In this document: positions 1 through 7,496 of the stretch, piece after piece
Position numbering within the stretch: the first letter of the stretch is position 1
Layout of the letters: the number at the start of each line of letters is the position of its first letter
Assembly (NCBI GenBank): GCA_959601495.1
Contig: CAUGPT010000005.1
Span: 14,491-78,490, forward strand
Direction of reading: 5' to 3'
From: Avispirillum sp959601495
GTDB lineage: Bacteria > Bacillota > Clostridia > Oscillospirales > CAG-272
Length of the DNA: 64,000 nt
Position numbers and translations under genes: made by a program
Notes under the pieces: generated by a model
Told to the model about the DNA's origin: nothing
Databases searched by the model: none
What the model saw: the letters and a program-made list of their open reading frames with translations, nothing else

Positions 1-2
1 AT

Positions 3-299
3 TTCGTTTTCAGCGAAAAGCTTTCCGTGGGACCCGTTGCGAAATGCGTTGCCTGCGCGCTTCTGGTGACCGCCGCCGAGTTTATCTGCGGTTGCATAGT
101 AAACCTTTGGCTGGGCTGGGACGTCTGGGACTACTCTGGACGCAAATTCAACGTTCTGGGGCAGATATGCCCCCTGTTCACTCTTTTCTGGGGGCTGCTT
201 TCAATTCCCGGAGCATATATAAGCCGGGTGCTGCACAGGCTGCATGACATCACCGTTACGAAAGAGATCATGAAATATGAAAAACAAGCAAAGATATAA
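3..299 (+). CDS. CmpB-like putative ABC transporter permease, C-terminal part (partial)
   Basis: The frame is open to the left edge of the window, so only the last 98 or so residues are visible. They contain two hydrophobic stretches (starting near VACALLVTAAEFICGCIVN and LGQICPLFTLFWGLLSIPG) and the conserved pattern of Cys-Ile-Val-Asn-Leu-Trp-Leu-Gly followed by W-D-Y-S and a later LGQIC. I recognise these from the putative ABC-transporter permease family often called CmpB-like (PF06541), which is common in Clostridia and of unknown substrate. It ends in a basic tail. It overlaps the next gene by 23 bases, suggesting coupled translation. The family call is from memory of the motif; the function is not established. 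Confidence 0.6.
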   Translation, partial: FVFSEKLSVGPVAKCVACALLVTAAEFICGCIVNLWLGWDVWDYSGRKFNVLGQICPLFTLFWGLLSIPGAYISRVLHRLHDITVTKEIMKYEKQAKI

Positions 300-1164
300 C
301 AAAACTTTGCCGAAAGTGCTGCGCACGGCGTGCGCGGCACTTATCGCCGCGGCGGCGGTCATATTCGTGTGGGACGCTTTCCGTCCCGCCGAAACATTAA
401 CCGACGGGGCAGAGTGCGAATTTCACTTTATTGACGTGGGGCAGGGCGACTGCTCGATGTTCTTTGACAAAAACAGTACCGTGGTAGTTGACGCGGGCAC
501 TACGGAAAGCGGAGAAGCGACACTTGAATACATCCGCAGATATACAGATACACTGGACTATCTCATACTTACGCATCCGCACGAGGATCACATCGGCGGC
601 GCGGCGGAGCTTATTGAGGGACTTCGGGTCAAAAACGTACTTATGACCGATGCCGCCTCGGACACATATACATTCACTCATCTTCTGGATGTGATCGAGA
701 GCGGCAATGTAAACGTCATGCAGGCAAAAGCGGGCGAGCAGCTCGAAGCCGGAGGCATGAAGATCACCGTGCTCGCGCCTCTTTCCGCTTTTGATAACTA
801 CAACAATTACAGCATGGTGGTGCGTATAGACTACGGCGCGGTTTCCGCGGTAGTTACGGGAGACGCCGAAAAAGCCTCCGACAGGCTGATGCTGAAAAAG
901 TGGGGCAGCGAGGGTCTTCGTGCCGATGTGCTGAAGCTTGCGCATCACGGTTCGTCCACATCCACCTCAAAGAATTTTCTTGAGGCGGTGGACCCGCAGT
1001 GGACTGTGATATCCTGCGGCAAAAACAACAGCTACGGGCACCCCCATGCCGAAACTCTCGCGCTGCTTTCCGAGTTTGACATACCGTATGTCAGAACGGA
1101 CGAGCTCGGTACGGTAGTTTTCAAAACAGACGGAAAGGTTCTTGAGCTCGAGAATGACCGGTAA
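277..1164 (+). CDS. ComEC/Rec2-like metallo-beta-lactamase-fold hydrolase, membrane-anchored
   Basis: 295 residues. An N-terminal signal-anchor (about residues 14-32, rich in Ala) is followed by a metallo-beta-lactamase fold. FIDVGQGDCSMFF is typical of the ComEC C-terminal/Rec2 hydrolase family, THPHEDHIGG is the HxHxDH metal-binding motif, VVTGDAE carries a further ligand and LKLAHHGSSTSTS supplies the later His pair. Stand-alone versions of this domain occur widely in Clostridia as secreted hydrolases; in ComEC the domain is linked to processing of incoming DNA. There is no competence channel domain here, so the substrate is unknown. The ATG lies inside the end of the upstream gene. It is followed by a hairpin with only a short T run. 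Confidence 0.85.
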   Translation: MKNKQRYNKTLPKVLRTACAALIAAAAVIFVWDAFRPAETLTDGAECEFHFIDVGQGDCSMFFDKNSTVVVDAGTTESGEATLEYIRRYTDTLDYLILTHPHEDHIGGAAELIEGLRVKNVLMTDAASDTYTFTHLLDVIESGNVNVMQAKAGEQLEAGGMKITVLAPLSAFDNYNNYSMVVRIDYGAVSAVVTGDAEKASDRLMLKKWGSEGLRADVLKLAHHGSSTSTSKNFLEAVDPQWTVISCGKNNSYGHPHAETLALLSEFDIPYVRTDELGTVVFKTDGKVLELENDR

Positions 1165-1230
1165 GCCGCGGCAGGAGCGCGCCGCACGCCGAAAAACGGG
1201 GCGCGGGGCTGCGTCTTGCGGTTTGAGATT

Positions 1231-1247
1231 CGGCTGCGGTGCAGCCG
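1231..1247. repeat. Small GC-rich hairpin in the gap after the hydrolase gene
   Basis: CGGCTGC-GGT-GCAGCCG is a perfect 7-bp stem with a 3-base loop and no T run. A nearly identical GC-rich palindromic core recurs behind other terminators in the window (for example 12355-12371). Nothing else is visible in 1165-1270. Confidence 0.4.
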
Positions 1248-1271
1248 CGCAGAGAAATAAATGCCGAAATA

Positions 1272-1316
1272 CAAGGCGGCTCCCGCAGATGTTCTCTGCG
1301 AGAGCCGTCTTGTTTA
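1272..1316. terminator. Probable bidirectional terminator between the hydrolase gene and spo0A
   Basis: An 11-bp outer stem (1272-1282 with 1302-1312, one G-U pair) encloses an inner CGCAGA/TCTGCG stem. It lies between two genes that converge. The T runs on either side are weak, so termination efficiency is uncertain. Confidence 0.55.
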
Positions 1317-1399
1317 ATGGGTAGGTAAGGATATGAAAAAAGTTTTAGACAATGTTAGGTTCGGCCGACACATATGCCGGCGCTGACAGAAGCAGCTGC

Positions 1400-2176
1400 T
1401 CAGCGGATCTTGTATTTCAGACGCAGGTTATCCGCGATCATGGCGATAAACTCGCTGTTCGTCGGCTTTCCGCGGTTGTTTTGTATAGTGTATCCGAAAT
1501 ACGAGTTCAGGGTATCTATGTCTCCGCGATCCCATGCAACCTCGATAGCGTGGCGTATTGCACGCTCCACACGGGAGGTCGTTGTAGAATACTTCTTTGC
1601 AACCGATGGGTACAGCACCTTCGTTACCGAGTTGATTATATCGTTGTCGCTTATAGTCATCAGTATTGCCGTGCGAAGGTACTGATATCCTTTTATATGG
1701 GCAGGCACCCCGATCTGGTGGATTATCTTTGTTACCTGTGCTTCAATATCGGGAGGCGCCGCATTGGTGCCGCTGGGCGCGATGGAACCGTCCGCCCGTC
1801 CCTTGTATATTGAGCATATATGCTCTGCAAGGCTTGTATAATCAAGGGGCTTGGGCAGGCAGAGCACTGCGCCCGCGCGGGCTGCCTCAAGGAATATGTT
1901 CTGATTTGTTACAAGAGAGGCGATTATAAACGCCGGTGCCTTGTCCGCACCGTAGTTCTGTGCCATTGCCTGGCGGATAAGACCTATGCCGTCAAGCTTT
2001 GAGAGCCATACATCGGCTATTACTATATCGGGATGATTTCTGATAATCGATTTCAGAGCTTCTTCTCCGTTTGATACCTCCTCAACAAAACGTATTCCCG
2101 CGCGAAGCAGCGCATCTCTGCACATTCTTTTGTTTTCCGAGTTTTCATCTGCAATGAGTATTTTGATTTTTTCCAT
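1400..2176 (-). CDS. spo0A: Spo0A, master response regulator of sporulation
   Basis: 258 residues. The N-terminal receiver domain has the acidic pocket D10/E11 (KILIADENSENKRM), the phosphoacceptor D55 in DIVIADVWLSKLDG and K109 in LCLPKP. A short linker leads to the Spo0A_C DNA-binding domain (about 145-258) with the very conserved GVPAHIKGYQYLRTAI, YPSVAKKYSTTTSRVERAIR HTH and FGYTIQNNRGKPTNSEFIA elements. In spore formers the phosphorylated protein binds 0A boxes and controls entry into sporulation and other stationary-phase genes. Length and motifs are canonical and no key residue is missing. The gene stands alone, convergent with the upstream hydrolase. No spoIVB is adjacent in the window, although that is a frequent neighbour. 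Confidence 0.97.
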   Translation of the reverse strand: MEKIKILIADENSENKRMCRDALLRAGIRFVEEVSNGEEALKSIIRNHPDIVIADVWLSKLDGIGLIRQAMAQNYGADKAPAFIIASLVTNQNIFLEAARAGAVLCLPKPLDYTSLAEHICSIYKGRADGSIAPSGTNAAPPDIEAQVTKIIHQIGVPAHIKGYQYLRTAILMTISDNDIINSVTKVLYPSVAKKYSTTTSRVERAIRHAIEVAWDRGDIDTLNSYFGYTIQNNRGKPTNSEFIAMIADNLRLKYKIR

Positions 2177-2218
2177 TGTCGTATCTCTCCGTTTTGTGTG
2201 AATTTTTACTGTGTCTAT

Positions 2219-2247
2219 ATGTTACCATAAACTGGTAATAATTTCAA
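2219..2247 (-). promoter_or_regulatory. Putative sigma-A promoter of spo0A
   Basis: Reading the minus strand, TTGAAA (2247-2242) and TAACAT (2224-2219) are separated by 17 bases, about 43 bases before the spo0A ATG. Half of a directly repeated TGGTAATAATTT element (2233-2244 and 2292-2303) overlaps it. The rest of 2248-2400 is AT-rich and holds no gene that I can see. Confidence 0.5.
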
Positions 2248-2402
2248 GTATTTTCCAGTTTTAATTTTGCACAAATTTGGCGAATACAAATTGGTAATAA
2301 TTTACATTTGTGCTATTTGGTCAACCTTGGCGGGAAATATACGGTGAAAAACCGCAAAATATCCGAAAAATGCAGTATTGACGAATAAATATAAAAAAAA
2401 GC

Positions 2403-2431
2403 TTGACAAAGTCTTTTGTGAATGATAAAAT
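2403..2431 (+). promoter_or_regulatory. Sigma-A promoter of the metNIQ leader transcript
   Basis: TTGACA (2403-2408), 17-base spacer, TAAAAT (2426-2431). The start of transcription would fall near 2438, immediately at the palindrome ACCTGATAGGT (2439-2449), which is a candidate operator. Confidence 0.7.
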
Positions 2432-2438
2432 CTAACCA

Positions 2439-2449
2439 ACCTGATAGGT
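2439..2449. promoter_or_regulatory. Palindromic candidate operator at the metNIQ transcription start
   Basis: ACCT-GAT-AGGT is an 11-base interrupted palindrome placed just downstream of the -10 element, where a bound repressor would block initiation. The protein that would bind it is not known from this window. Confidence 0.4.
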
Positions 2450-2472
2450 CAGTAAATGAAAGGAGACACGTC

Positions 2473-2589
2473 GTGAAGAACTATTTCGAAGAGCTTATAA
2501 GATCGAACTTTCGCTGCGGACGAATGGAAAGCTCCCGGACACCTTGGAATTGTGCGGGTCTTGTCGGCGTGCCGTCAGTCACTTGCTGA
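2473..2589 (+). CDS. Putative 38-aa leader peptide of the metNIQ attenuator
   Basis: A GTG codon lies 7 bases after a good AGGAG ribosome site (2461-2465) and opens a 38-codon frame ending in TGA at 2587. The peptide begins MKNYFEELIRSNFRCGRM and ends GLVGVPSVTC. It carries three Cys codons (15, 27 and 38, the last being the final sense codon) and one internal Met. Bases 2533-2540 of this ORF are complementary to the 5' arm of the terminator that follows, so translation can in principle set the balance between termination and read-through. The stop codon sits in the loop of a small hairpin (2582-2596). I do not recognise a named family. A chance ORF is possible, but the ribosome site and position argue against it. 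Confidence 0.6.
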   Translation: MKNYFEELIRSNFRCGRMESSRTPWNCAGLVGVPSVTC

Positions 2590-2609
2590 AAGCGAGAACG
2601 CATAAACGT

Positions 2610-2639
2610 GTCCGGGAATCATGGTTCCCGGACTTTTTT
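2610..2639 (+). terminator. Rho-independent terminator in the metN leader, with an alternative antiterminator pairing
   Basis: GTCCGGGAA (2610-2618) pairs with TTCCCGGAC (2625-2633) and is followed by six T's (2634-2639), only 19 bases before the metN start. The upstream segment TCCCGGAC (2533-2540) is an exact complement of 2610-2617 and could sequester the 5' arm, giving an antiterminator. Confidence 0.85.
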
Positions 2640-2658
2640 CATAAATTCGGAGGAAACG

Positions 2659-3660
2659 ATGCTTGAACTTGTAAACGTATGCAAGACCTTTGAAGGCGCC
2701 GGCCGTACCGTCGAAGCGGTGAAGGACGTGTCGCTGAAGATCGAAAAGGGCGATGTTTTCGGAATAATCGGTCTTTCCGGTGCGGGCAAGTCAACGCTGG
2801 TGCGCTGTCTTAACCTTCTGGAACGACCCACATCCGGCAAGGTGCTTTTCAAGGGTACAGACCTTACGGCTCTTTCAAAAAAAGAACTTCTGAAAACACG
2901 CAGATCAATTTCGATGATCTTTCAGGGCTTCAATCTTCTGGAGCAAAGAACGGCTGTCGGCAATGTATGCTTTCCTTTGGAGATAGCAGGCGTTTCTTAC
3001 TCGGAGGCAAAGAAAAAAGCGCGGGAACTGCTTGATACCGTAGGGCTTTCCGACAGATACGATTCGTATCCCAGCCAGCTTTCCGGCGGTCAGAAGCAGC
3101 GTGTGGCAATAGCCCGTGCTCTTGCAAACGATCCCGAGGTGCTGCTGTGCGACGAGGCGACAAGCGCTCTCGACCCCAACACAACGCAGGGCATACTTTC
3201 GCTTCTTTCCGATATAAATAAAAATCTGGGAGTCACCATTGTGGTCATAACCCACGAAATGAAGGTCGTGGAGCAGATATGCAACCGCGTGGCGGTGCTG
3301 GACGGCGGCGTTGTCGTCGAAACCGGCGATGTCCGCGATGTGTTCGTCTCTCCAAAATCAGAGATCGCCCGCGATCTGATACTTCCGAAAAATGCTTCGT
3401 CTCAGTTCTCGAACACAGGCAGGATCATACGCATAGTGTTCGACGGAATGTCCTCATTCGAGCCGATAGTCTCGAACCTTTCGCTTGACTGCCGTACGGC
3501 GGTAAATATAATGGGCGCCGATACGAAGAACATCGGCGGCAAGGCATTCGGACAGATGCTTCTGCAGCTGCCGGATGACGATACCGCATCGGAGAGAGCA
3601 CTGCATTGGCTCAGCGAGCATAATATTCCGTTTGAAGAGGAGGTGGCTGACCGTGCTTAG
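2659..3660 (+). CDS. metN: Methionine ABC transporter, ATP-binding protein MetN
   Basis: 333 residues, the usual MetN length. Walker A GLSGAGKSTLVRC (about residues 40-50), Q-loop MIFQGFNLLEQRT, signature LSGGQKQRVAIARAL, Walker B LLCDEATSALDP and switch His in VVITHEMKV are all present. The last 75 residues form the C-terminal NIL regulatory domain, which binds methionine in this family and inhibits transport when the pool is high. I chose the ATG at 2659 because of the ribosome site CGGAGG (2648-2653); a GTG further upstream lies within the terminator. The gene is followed directly by the permease and binding protein genes. Substrate could include D-Met or Met derivatives. Confidence 0.95.
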   Translation: MLELVNVCKTFEGAGRTVEAVKDVSLKIEKGDVFGIIGLSGAGKSTLVRCLNLLERPTSGKVLFKGTDLTALSKKELLKTRRSISMIFQGFNLLEQRTAVGNVCFPLEIAGVSYSEAKKKARELLDTVGLSDRYDSYPSQLSGGQKQRVAIARALANDPEVLLCDEATSALDPNTTQGILSLLSDINKNLGVTIVVITHEMKVVEQICNRVAVLDGGVVVETGDVRDVFVSPKSEIARDLILPKNASSQFSNTGRIIRIVFDGMSSFEPIVSNLSLDCRTAVNIMGADTKNIGGKAFGQMLLQLPDDDTASERALHWLSEHNIPFEEEVADRA

Positions 3661-4318
3661 TCAGGCAATGATATCAGAGCTTCTCCATGGCATTTGGGAA
3701 ACGCTTTACATGACTCTCACGTCGACCGTTATGGCATATGTGCTCGGTATCCCCGTGGGGATAGTACTTTACATAACCGATAAAAACGGTATCTGCAAAA
3801 ACAGACCGGTAAACTTCATTCTCGGCGTTATCGTAAATGTACTGCGAAGTGTGCCGTTCCTCATACTTCTTGTGGCAATACTTCCGTTCACCCGACTTGT
3901 GGTGGGAACAACGCTCGGCTCGACCGCCGCGATCGTACCGCTTGTTGTGGCAGCCGCGCCGTTTGTTGCGCGTATGGTAGAGTCATCGCTGAAAGAGGTT
4001 GACGGCGGACTTATTGAGGCGGCGCAGTCCATGGGCGCCTCTCCCGTGCAGATAATACTCAAGGTGCTCATCCCCGAGGCAAAGCCCTCGCTTTTGGTGG
4101 GCTCGGCTATCGCTGTGACAACAATCCTCGGCTACTCCGCAATGGCGGGCTTCGTAGGCGGCGGCGGACTGGGTGCCATAGCAATAAACTACGGCTATTA
4201 CCGCTACAACAATAAGGTAATGCTCATAACGGTGCTGCTGCTCGTAGTGATCGTTCAGATACTGCAGGAGCTGGGTATGCGAGTTGCAACCCGCACCGAC
4301 AAAAGAATCAAAAGCTGA
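3653..4318 (+). CDS. metI: Methionine ABC transporter, permease MetI
   Basis: 221 residues with about five membrane segments and the permease-ATPase coupling motif EAAQSMGASPVQIILKVLIP. The length fits MetI (about 217-222). The chosen GTG at 3653 overlaps the end of metN by 8 bases and sits behind GAGGAGG (3636-3642). An ATG at 3668 is the alternative start. It works in the membrane as a homodimer with MetN dimer in this family. Confidence 0.93.
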   Translation: MLSQAMISELLHGIWETLYMTLTSTVMAYVLGIPVGIVLYITDKNGICKNRPVNFILGVIVNVLRSVPFLILLVAILPFTRLVVGTTLGSTAAIVPLVVAAAPFVARMVESSLKEVDGGLIEAAQSMGASPVQIILKVLIPEAKPSLLVGSAIAVTTILGYSAMAGFVGGGGLGAIAINYGYYRYNNKVMLITVLLLVVIVQILQELGMRVATRTDKRIKS

Positions 4319-4366
4319 ATAAATATTTATTATTTATAAATTTTTTAACTAAAAGGAGAAAAAAAC

Positions 4367-5188
4367 ATGAAAAAATTCGTAACTGTCTTTGCCGCACTTA
4401 TCCTCACGGCTGCAACAATCCTGTCGTTTTCTTCCTGCGGCAAGTCTGACGATGCAGATAAGACCATCGTAGTCGGCGCATCCCCCACACCTCACGCAGA
4501 GATACTCGAGCAGGTAAAGGATAAGCTTGCAGAAGAGGGCTACACCCTTGAGGTCAAGGTATACAATGACTATGTAATGCCCAATACCGCCACCGAGAGC
4601 GGCGAGCTTGACGCAAACTACTTCCAGCACATCAACTACCTCAACAATTTCAACAAAGAGAACAACACACACCTTGTAAACGTCGCAGCTCTCCACTATG
4701 AGCCTTTCGCGATCTTTGCGGGCAAGACCGATTCTCTTGACAAGCTTCAGAAGGGCGCTGTAGTCGCAGTTCCCAACGACACCACAAACGAGGCGCGCGC
4801 ACTTCTGCTTCTTGAGTCTCAGGGACTTATCAAGCTGAAAGAGGGCGTAGGCATTGCAGCTACAAAGCTTGACATCATTGAAAATCCTCTTGAGCTTGAC
4901 ATCAAGGAGGTAGAGGCAGCACAGACCGTTCTTTCTCTCCAGGATGTTGACATTGCCGTTATCAACGGTAACTACGCTATCGGCGGCGGACTGAAGGTTG
5001 CAGACGCACTTGCAGTTGAGGACGCTAACTCCAGCGCTATCAAGGACGAGTACGCAAACATCATCGCAGTTAAAGAGGGCAACGAGAACAGCGAAAAGAT
5101 CAAGGCGCTTATCGACGCTCTTGAAAGCGACGAGGTACGCGAGTACATCAACACCCAGTACAAGGGCGCAGTTGTTCCCCTGTTCTGA
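4367..5188 (+). CDS. metQ: Methionine-binding lipoprotein MetQ (NlpA family)
   Basis: 273 residues. A signal peptide ends in a lipobox-like LSFSSC (Cys near residue 24), so the mature protein would be lipid-anchored outside the membrane. The mature part begins with KTIVVGASPTPHAEIL, the hallmark of the NlpA/MetQ family, and includes the DYVMPN, ANYFQHINYL and AVPNDTTNEARAL segments. It would deliver methionine to MetNI. The ribosome site AAAGGAG lies 8-10 bases before ATG. Codon use is strongly biased, which suggests high expression. A good terminator follows. Confidence 0.95.
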   Translation: MKKFVTVFAALILTAATILSFSSCGKSDDADKTIVVGASPTPHAEILEQVKDKLAEEGYTLEVKVYNDYVMPNTATESGELDANYFQHINYLNNFNKENNTHLVNVAALHYEPFAIFAGKTDSLDKLQKGAVVAVPNDTTNEARALLLLESQGLIKLKEGVGIAATKLDIIENPLELDIKEVEAAQTVLSLQDVDIAVINGNYAIGGGLKVADALAVEDANSSAIKDEYANIIAVKEGNENSEKIKALIDALESDEVREYINTQYKGAVVPLF

Positions 5189-5209
5189 GTTGCAATAATC
5201 ATAAAAAAG

Positions 5210-5234
5210 AAAAAGCCCCGTCGGGGCTTTTTCC
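5210..5234. terminator. Bidirectional terminator between metQ and folC
   Basis: AAAAAGCCCCG-T-CGGGGCTTTTT: a GC-rich stem flanked by A's on one side and T's on the other, between converging genes. Confidence 0.9.
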
Positions 5235-5286
5235 TTTTTTATGTTTCGCCGGCGACAGAGAGGCGGCGATATACTTTCATAACATA

Positions 5287-6546
5287 TTATTCACACATAT
5301 CAAGCGCGTCTCTGACCTGGCGGTACATATACAGACTGCCGAGGCACAGAAGCGGCAGCCCTTTCTCTTTTGCAAGAGCAAATGCCTTCTTTACGGCAGA
5401 TTCAACATCGCTCTCTGCGTGCGCCGCAGTGCCCGTTGAACGGTAGCATTCGGCAAGGGCGTCGGCGTTAAGCGCGCGGGGATTGTCCGGATGGGTGCAG
5501 ACGACTTGGGCAGCTATCTCGGAAACGGTGCGCGCCATGGTGCGATAGTCCTTGTCCGCCATAACTCCCGTCAGTATGATATACTTTCCCCCGGAGACCG
5601 CTTTGGCGCTTTTCACGGCGGCGTCTACCCCCTGCGGATTGTGACCGCCGTCGAATATGACGGTCGGCGAGCGGTGCAGCACCTCAAAGCGGGCGGGCCA
5701 GCGTGCTGCCGCAAGTCCGCTGCGTATATACTTCTCATCAATATTCAAAAGCTCTGCTGCACGGATGACAAGAGACGCGTTTGCGGGCTGGTATGTGCCG
5801 CAAAGCGACAGCGTGAACGGCTCGGCGCAGTTTTTGTATTTGAAAGTACAACCGTCAAGGGAAAAATGCGCGTTTTTCGTGTCGTTCGGGCGCATAACGT
5901 AAAAGTCGTCCCCCGCGGCCTGCGCGCGGGCGCGGATGACATCTTCTGCGCCTTTGGGCATAACTCCGCACAGTACGGTGCTGCCCGGCTTTATGATACC
6001 TGCTTTTTCGGCAGCGATCGCTTCTGCCGTATCCCCCAGAATGGCGGTGTGGTCAAGGGCGATCCCGCTTATGACCGCAAGGCGCGGCGCGTCGATAACG
6101 TTAGTAGAGTCGAGCCTGCCGCCCAGTCCCACCTCGAGCACAACGACGTCGCAGGCTTTCTCCGCGAAGTACAGTAATCCTGCGGCGGTGAGAAGTTCGA
6201 ACTCTGTGGGAGTGTCCTCCATTGAGTCGCAGAGCGGCTTCAGCCGTCCTATAATGTCCGCAAGCTCTCCGTCGGATATGGGCTTGCCGTTAACTGCTAT
6301 TCTTTCGTTGAATCTGTATACAAACGGCGAGGTGAACGTGCCGACTCGCTGTCCCGCCTTTTGCAGAACAGAGGACAGCATGGCGCAGAAACTGCCTTTG
6401 CCGTTTGTGCCCGCGACATGTACGATGCAAAGCTTCTTCTGCGGATTTTTCGCAAGGGCGCAAAGCTTTTTTATCCTTTCAAGCCCGGGGCGGCTGCCCG
6501 CGCGGGAAACGGCATGGATATATTCAAGTGCTTCTTCGTATGTCAA
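5287..6546 (-). CDS. folC: Bifunctional folylpolyglutamate synthase / dihydrofolate synthase
   Basis: 419 residues, a normal FolC length. The ATP-binding P-loop HVAGTNGKGSFCAMLS (about residues 43-58), TSPFVYRFNERI, VLEVGLGGRLDSTNVI, AVISGIALDHTAILGDT and IFDGGHNPQG are the family signatures. The enzyme adds glutamate to dihydropteroate or to tetrahydrofolates in the cytoplasm and so traps folate inside the cell. Its start overlaps the end of folT by 4 bases (ATGA), so uptake and retention of folate are co-expressed and both fall under the THF riboswitch. Confidence 0.95.
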   Translation of the reverse strand: MTYEEALEYIHAVSRAGSRPGLERIKKLCALAKNPQKKLCIVHVAGTNGKGSFCAMLSSVLQKAGQRVGTFTSPFVYRFNERIAVNGKPISDGELADIIGRLKPLCDSMEDTPTEFELLTAAGLLYFAEKACDVVVLEVGLGGRLDSTNVIDAPRLAVISGIALDHTAILGDTAEAIAAEKAGIIKPGSTVLCGVMPKGAEDVIRARAQAAGDDFYVMRPNDTKNAHFSLDGCTFKYKNCAEPFTLSLCGTYQPANASLVIRAAELLNIDEKYIRSGLAAARWPARFEVLHRSPTVIFDGGHNPQGVDAAVKSAKAVSGGKYIILTGVMADKDYRTMARTVSEIAAQVVCTHPDNPRALNADALAECYRSTGTAAHAESDVESAVKKAFALAKEKGLPLLCLGSLYMYRQVRDALDMCE

Positions 6547-7187
6547 TTGAGATACCCCCCGAGCGCTTTTCTGATGCCGCGGCTGCGGAGCAGCAGCCCG
6601 AGCAGCAGAAATTCAACGGCTGCAATTGTAAGATACAGCGGAACGCGGATCGCCAGAACCGCAAGCGGCGTTCTGTAATATATGTAGAGACCGAGGCTTT
6701 TTACAATCATATTGCCCATAACGTGTGCGCTCAAAACGGAAAGGCACAGCCGAAGGTTTTCGTTTGTTTTTCGGGGAAGTATGCGCGGCATAAGGCCTGC
6801 GCAAAGCCCCACGACGGCTGCGCCCGCGGTCAGTATAGGGTTGAGGCCTCCGAGCCCGTACTGCGAAACGGCAGTGTTCAGAAAATCGGCGCAGGCTCCG
6901 CAGAGAAGCCCGGCTATGGGGCCGAAGGCGTAACCGCAAAGAATTATCGGCAGGTTTTCAAATGTTATGCGTATGCTGTTGCCGATGGTGAGCGCTTTGC
7001 ACAGATAGGCAATAACGACAGCTGCGGCGCACAGCAGCGCGGAAAAGCAGAGGGCGCGAAGCCCTTTGAAGCCGCGGATGTTTTCGCGCGGCGTCCCGGC
7101 TGCAGACTTTTTGCAGGCGGCTTTTGCCGTTTCGTCTTTTACAGGCGCGGCAGCGTTTGCGTTGTTCTTGATGTTTTCATTTTTCAT
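6543..7187 (-). CDS. folT: Folate ECF transporter S component (FolT-like)
   Basis: 214 residues with about six hydrophobic segments and the S-component pattern: NSIRITFENLPIILCGYAFGPIAG, then ACADFLNTAVSQYGLGGLNP and a C-terminal cluster of membrane helices. The N-terminal 40 residues are polar, Lys/Ala-rich and probably cytoplasmic. It would bind folate and work with the shared ECF AT module, which is not in this window. Folate specificity is inferred from the THF riboswitch upstream and folC downstream. The ribosome site AAGGAGG lies 10 bases before ATG. Confidence 0.88.
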   Translation of the reverse strand: MKNENIKNNANAAAPVKDETAKAACKKSAAGTPRENIRGFKGLRALCFSALLCAAAVVIAYLCKALTIGNSIRITFENLPIILCGYAFGPIAGLLCGACADFLNTAVSQYGLGGLNPILTAGAAVVGLCAGLMPRILPRKTNENLRLCLSVLSAHVMGNMIVKSLGLYIYYRTPLAVLAIRVPLYLTIAAVEFLLLGLLLRSRGIRKALGGYLN

Positions 7188-7245
7188 ATAAAAAATCCTC
7201 CTTCCCCGTGATCAGCGGCAAAGGAGGCAAAGCTCAAAAAAGCCG

Positions 7246-7347
7246 TTGAAGCGGGATGCAAAGGGTGCACCGCGGCAAATTATGCCTTCGTCCGACAGAC
7301 AACTCCCCGTTCTGCCGGCACTTCACGCGCAGCCTTTTACTCTTCAA
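7246..7347 (-). promoter_or_regulatory. Tetrahydrofolate (THF) riboswitch upstream of folT
   Basis: On the minus strand the leader contains the conserved THF-riboswitch blocks in order: AGAGTA near the 5' end, GCGTGAAGTGCCGGCAGAAC, GGGGAGTTGTC, ACGAAGGC, CCGCGGTGCA and TTTGCATCCCGCTTC. P1 is closed by TTGAAG (7347-7342) with CTTCAA (7251-7246). Six T's follow at 7241-7236, then the folT ribosome site, so the expression platform could act on termination or on translation. The class is well known; this assignment rests on the conserved sequence blocks. Confidence 0.9.
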
Positions 7348-7356
7348 GATAAATAG

Positions 7357-7385
7357 ATTATAGCCCTGATTTGCCGCAAAGTCAA
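7357..7385 (-). promoter_or_regulatory. Sigma-A promoter of folT-folC
   Basis: On the minus strand TTGACT (7385-7380), 17 bases, TATAAT (7362-7357), placed about 10 bases before the riboswitch. Confidence 0.8.
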
Positions 7386-7414
7386 TAGAGGCACAAAGAT
7401 TTTGTCAAATTCCC

Positions 7415-7444
7415 TTGACAGTGCAGCTTTTCGGAATGTATAAT
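7415..7444 (+). promoter_or_regulatory. Sigma-A promoter of the nahK-like / cps operon
   Basis: TTGACA (7415-7420), 18 bases, TATAAT (7439-7444). It is arranged back to back with the folT promoter. It also shows that the start codon at 7455 would be almost leaderless and that 7497 is the likelier one. Confidence 0.75.
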
Positions 7445-7496
7445 AATATGAACTATGTTAATTTACGGCAGTGCCGTATACGGAGGATCAGGACAG

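Noticed and set aside
2450..2660. SAM (S-box) riboswitch or T-box upstream of metN
   Set aside because: The conserved S-box blocks and the T-box GGUGGNACCGCG-type motif are absent. The leader is better explained by the ORF plus terminator/antiterminator.
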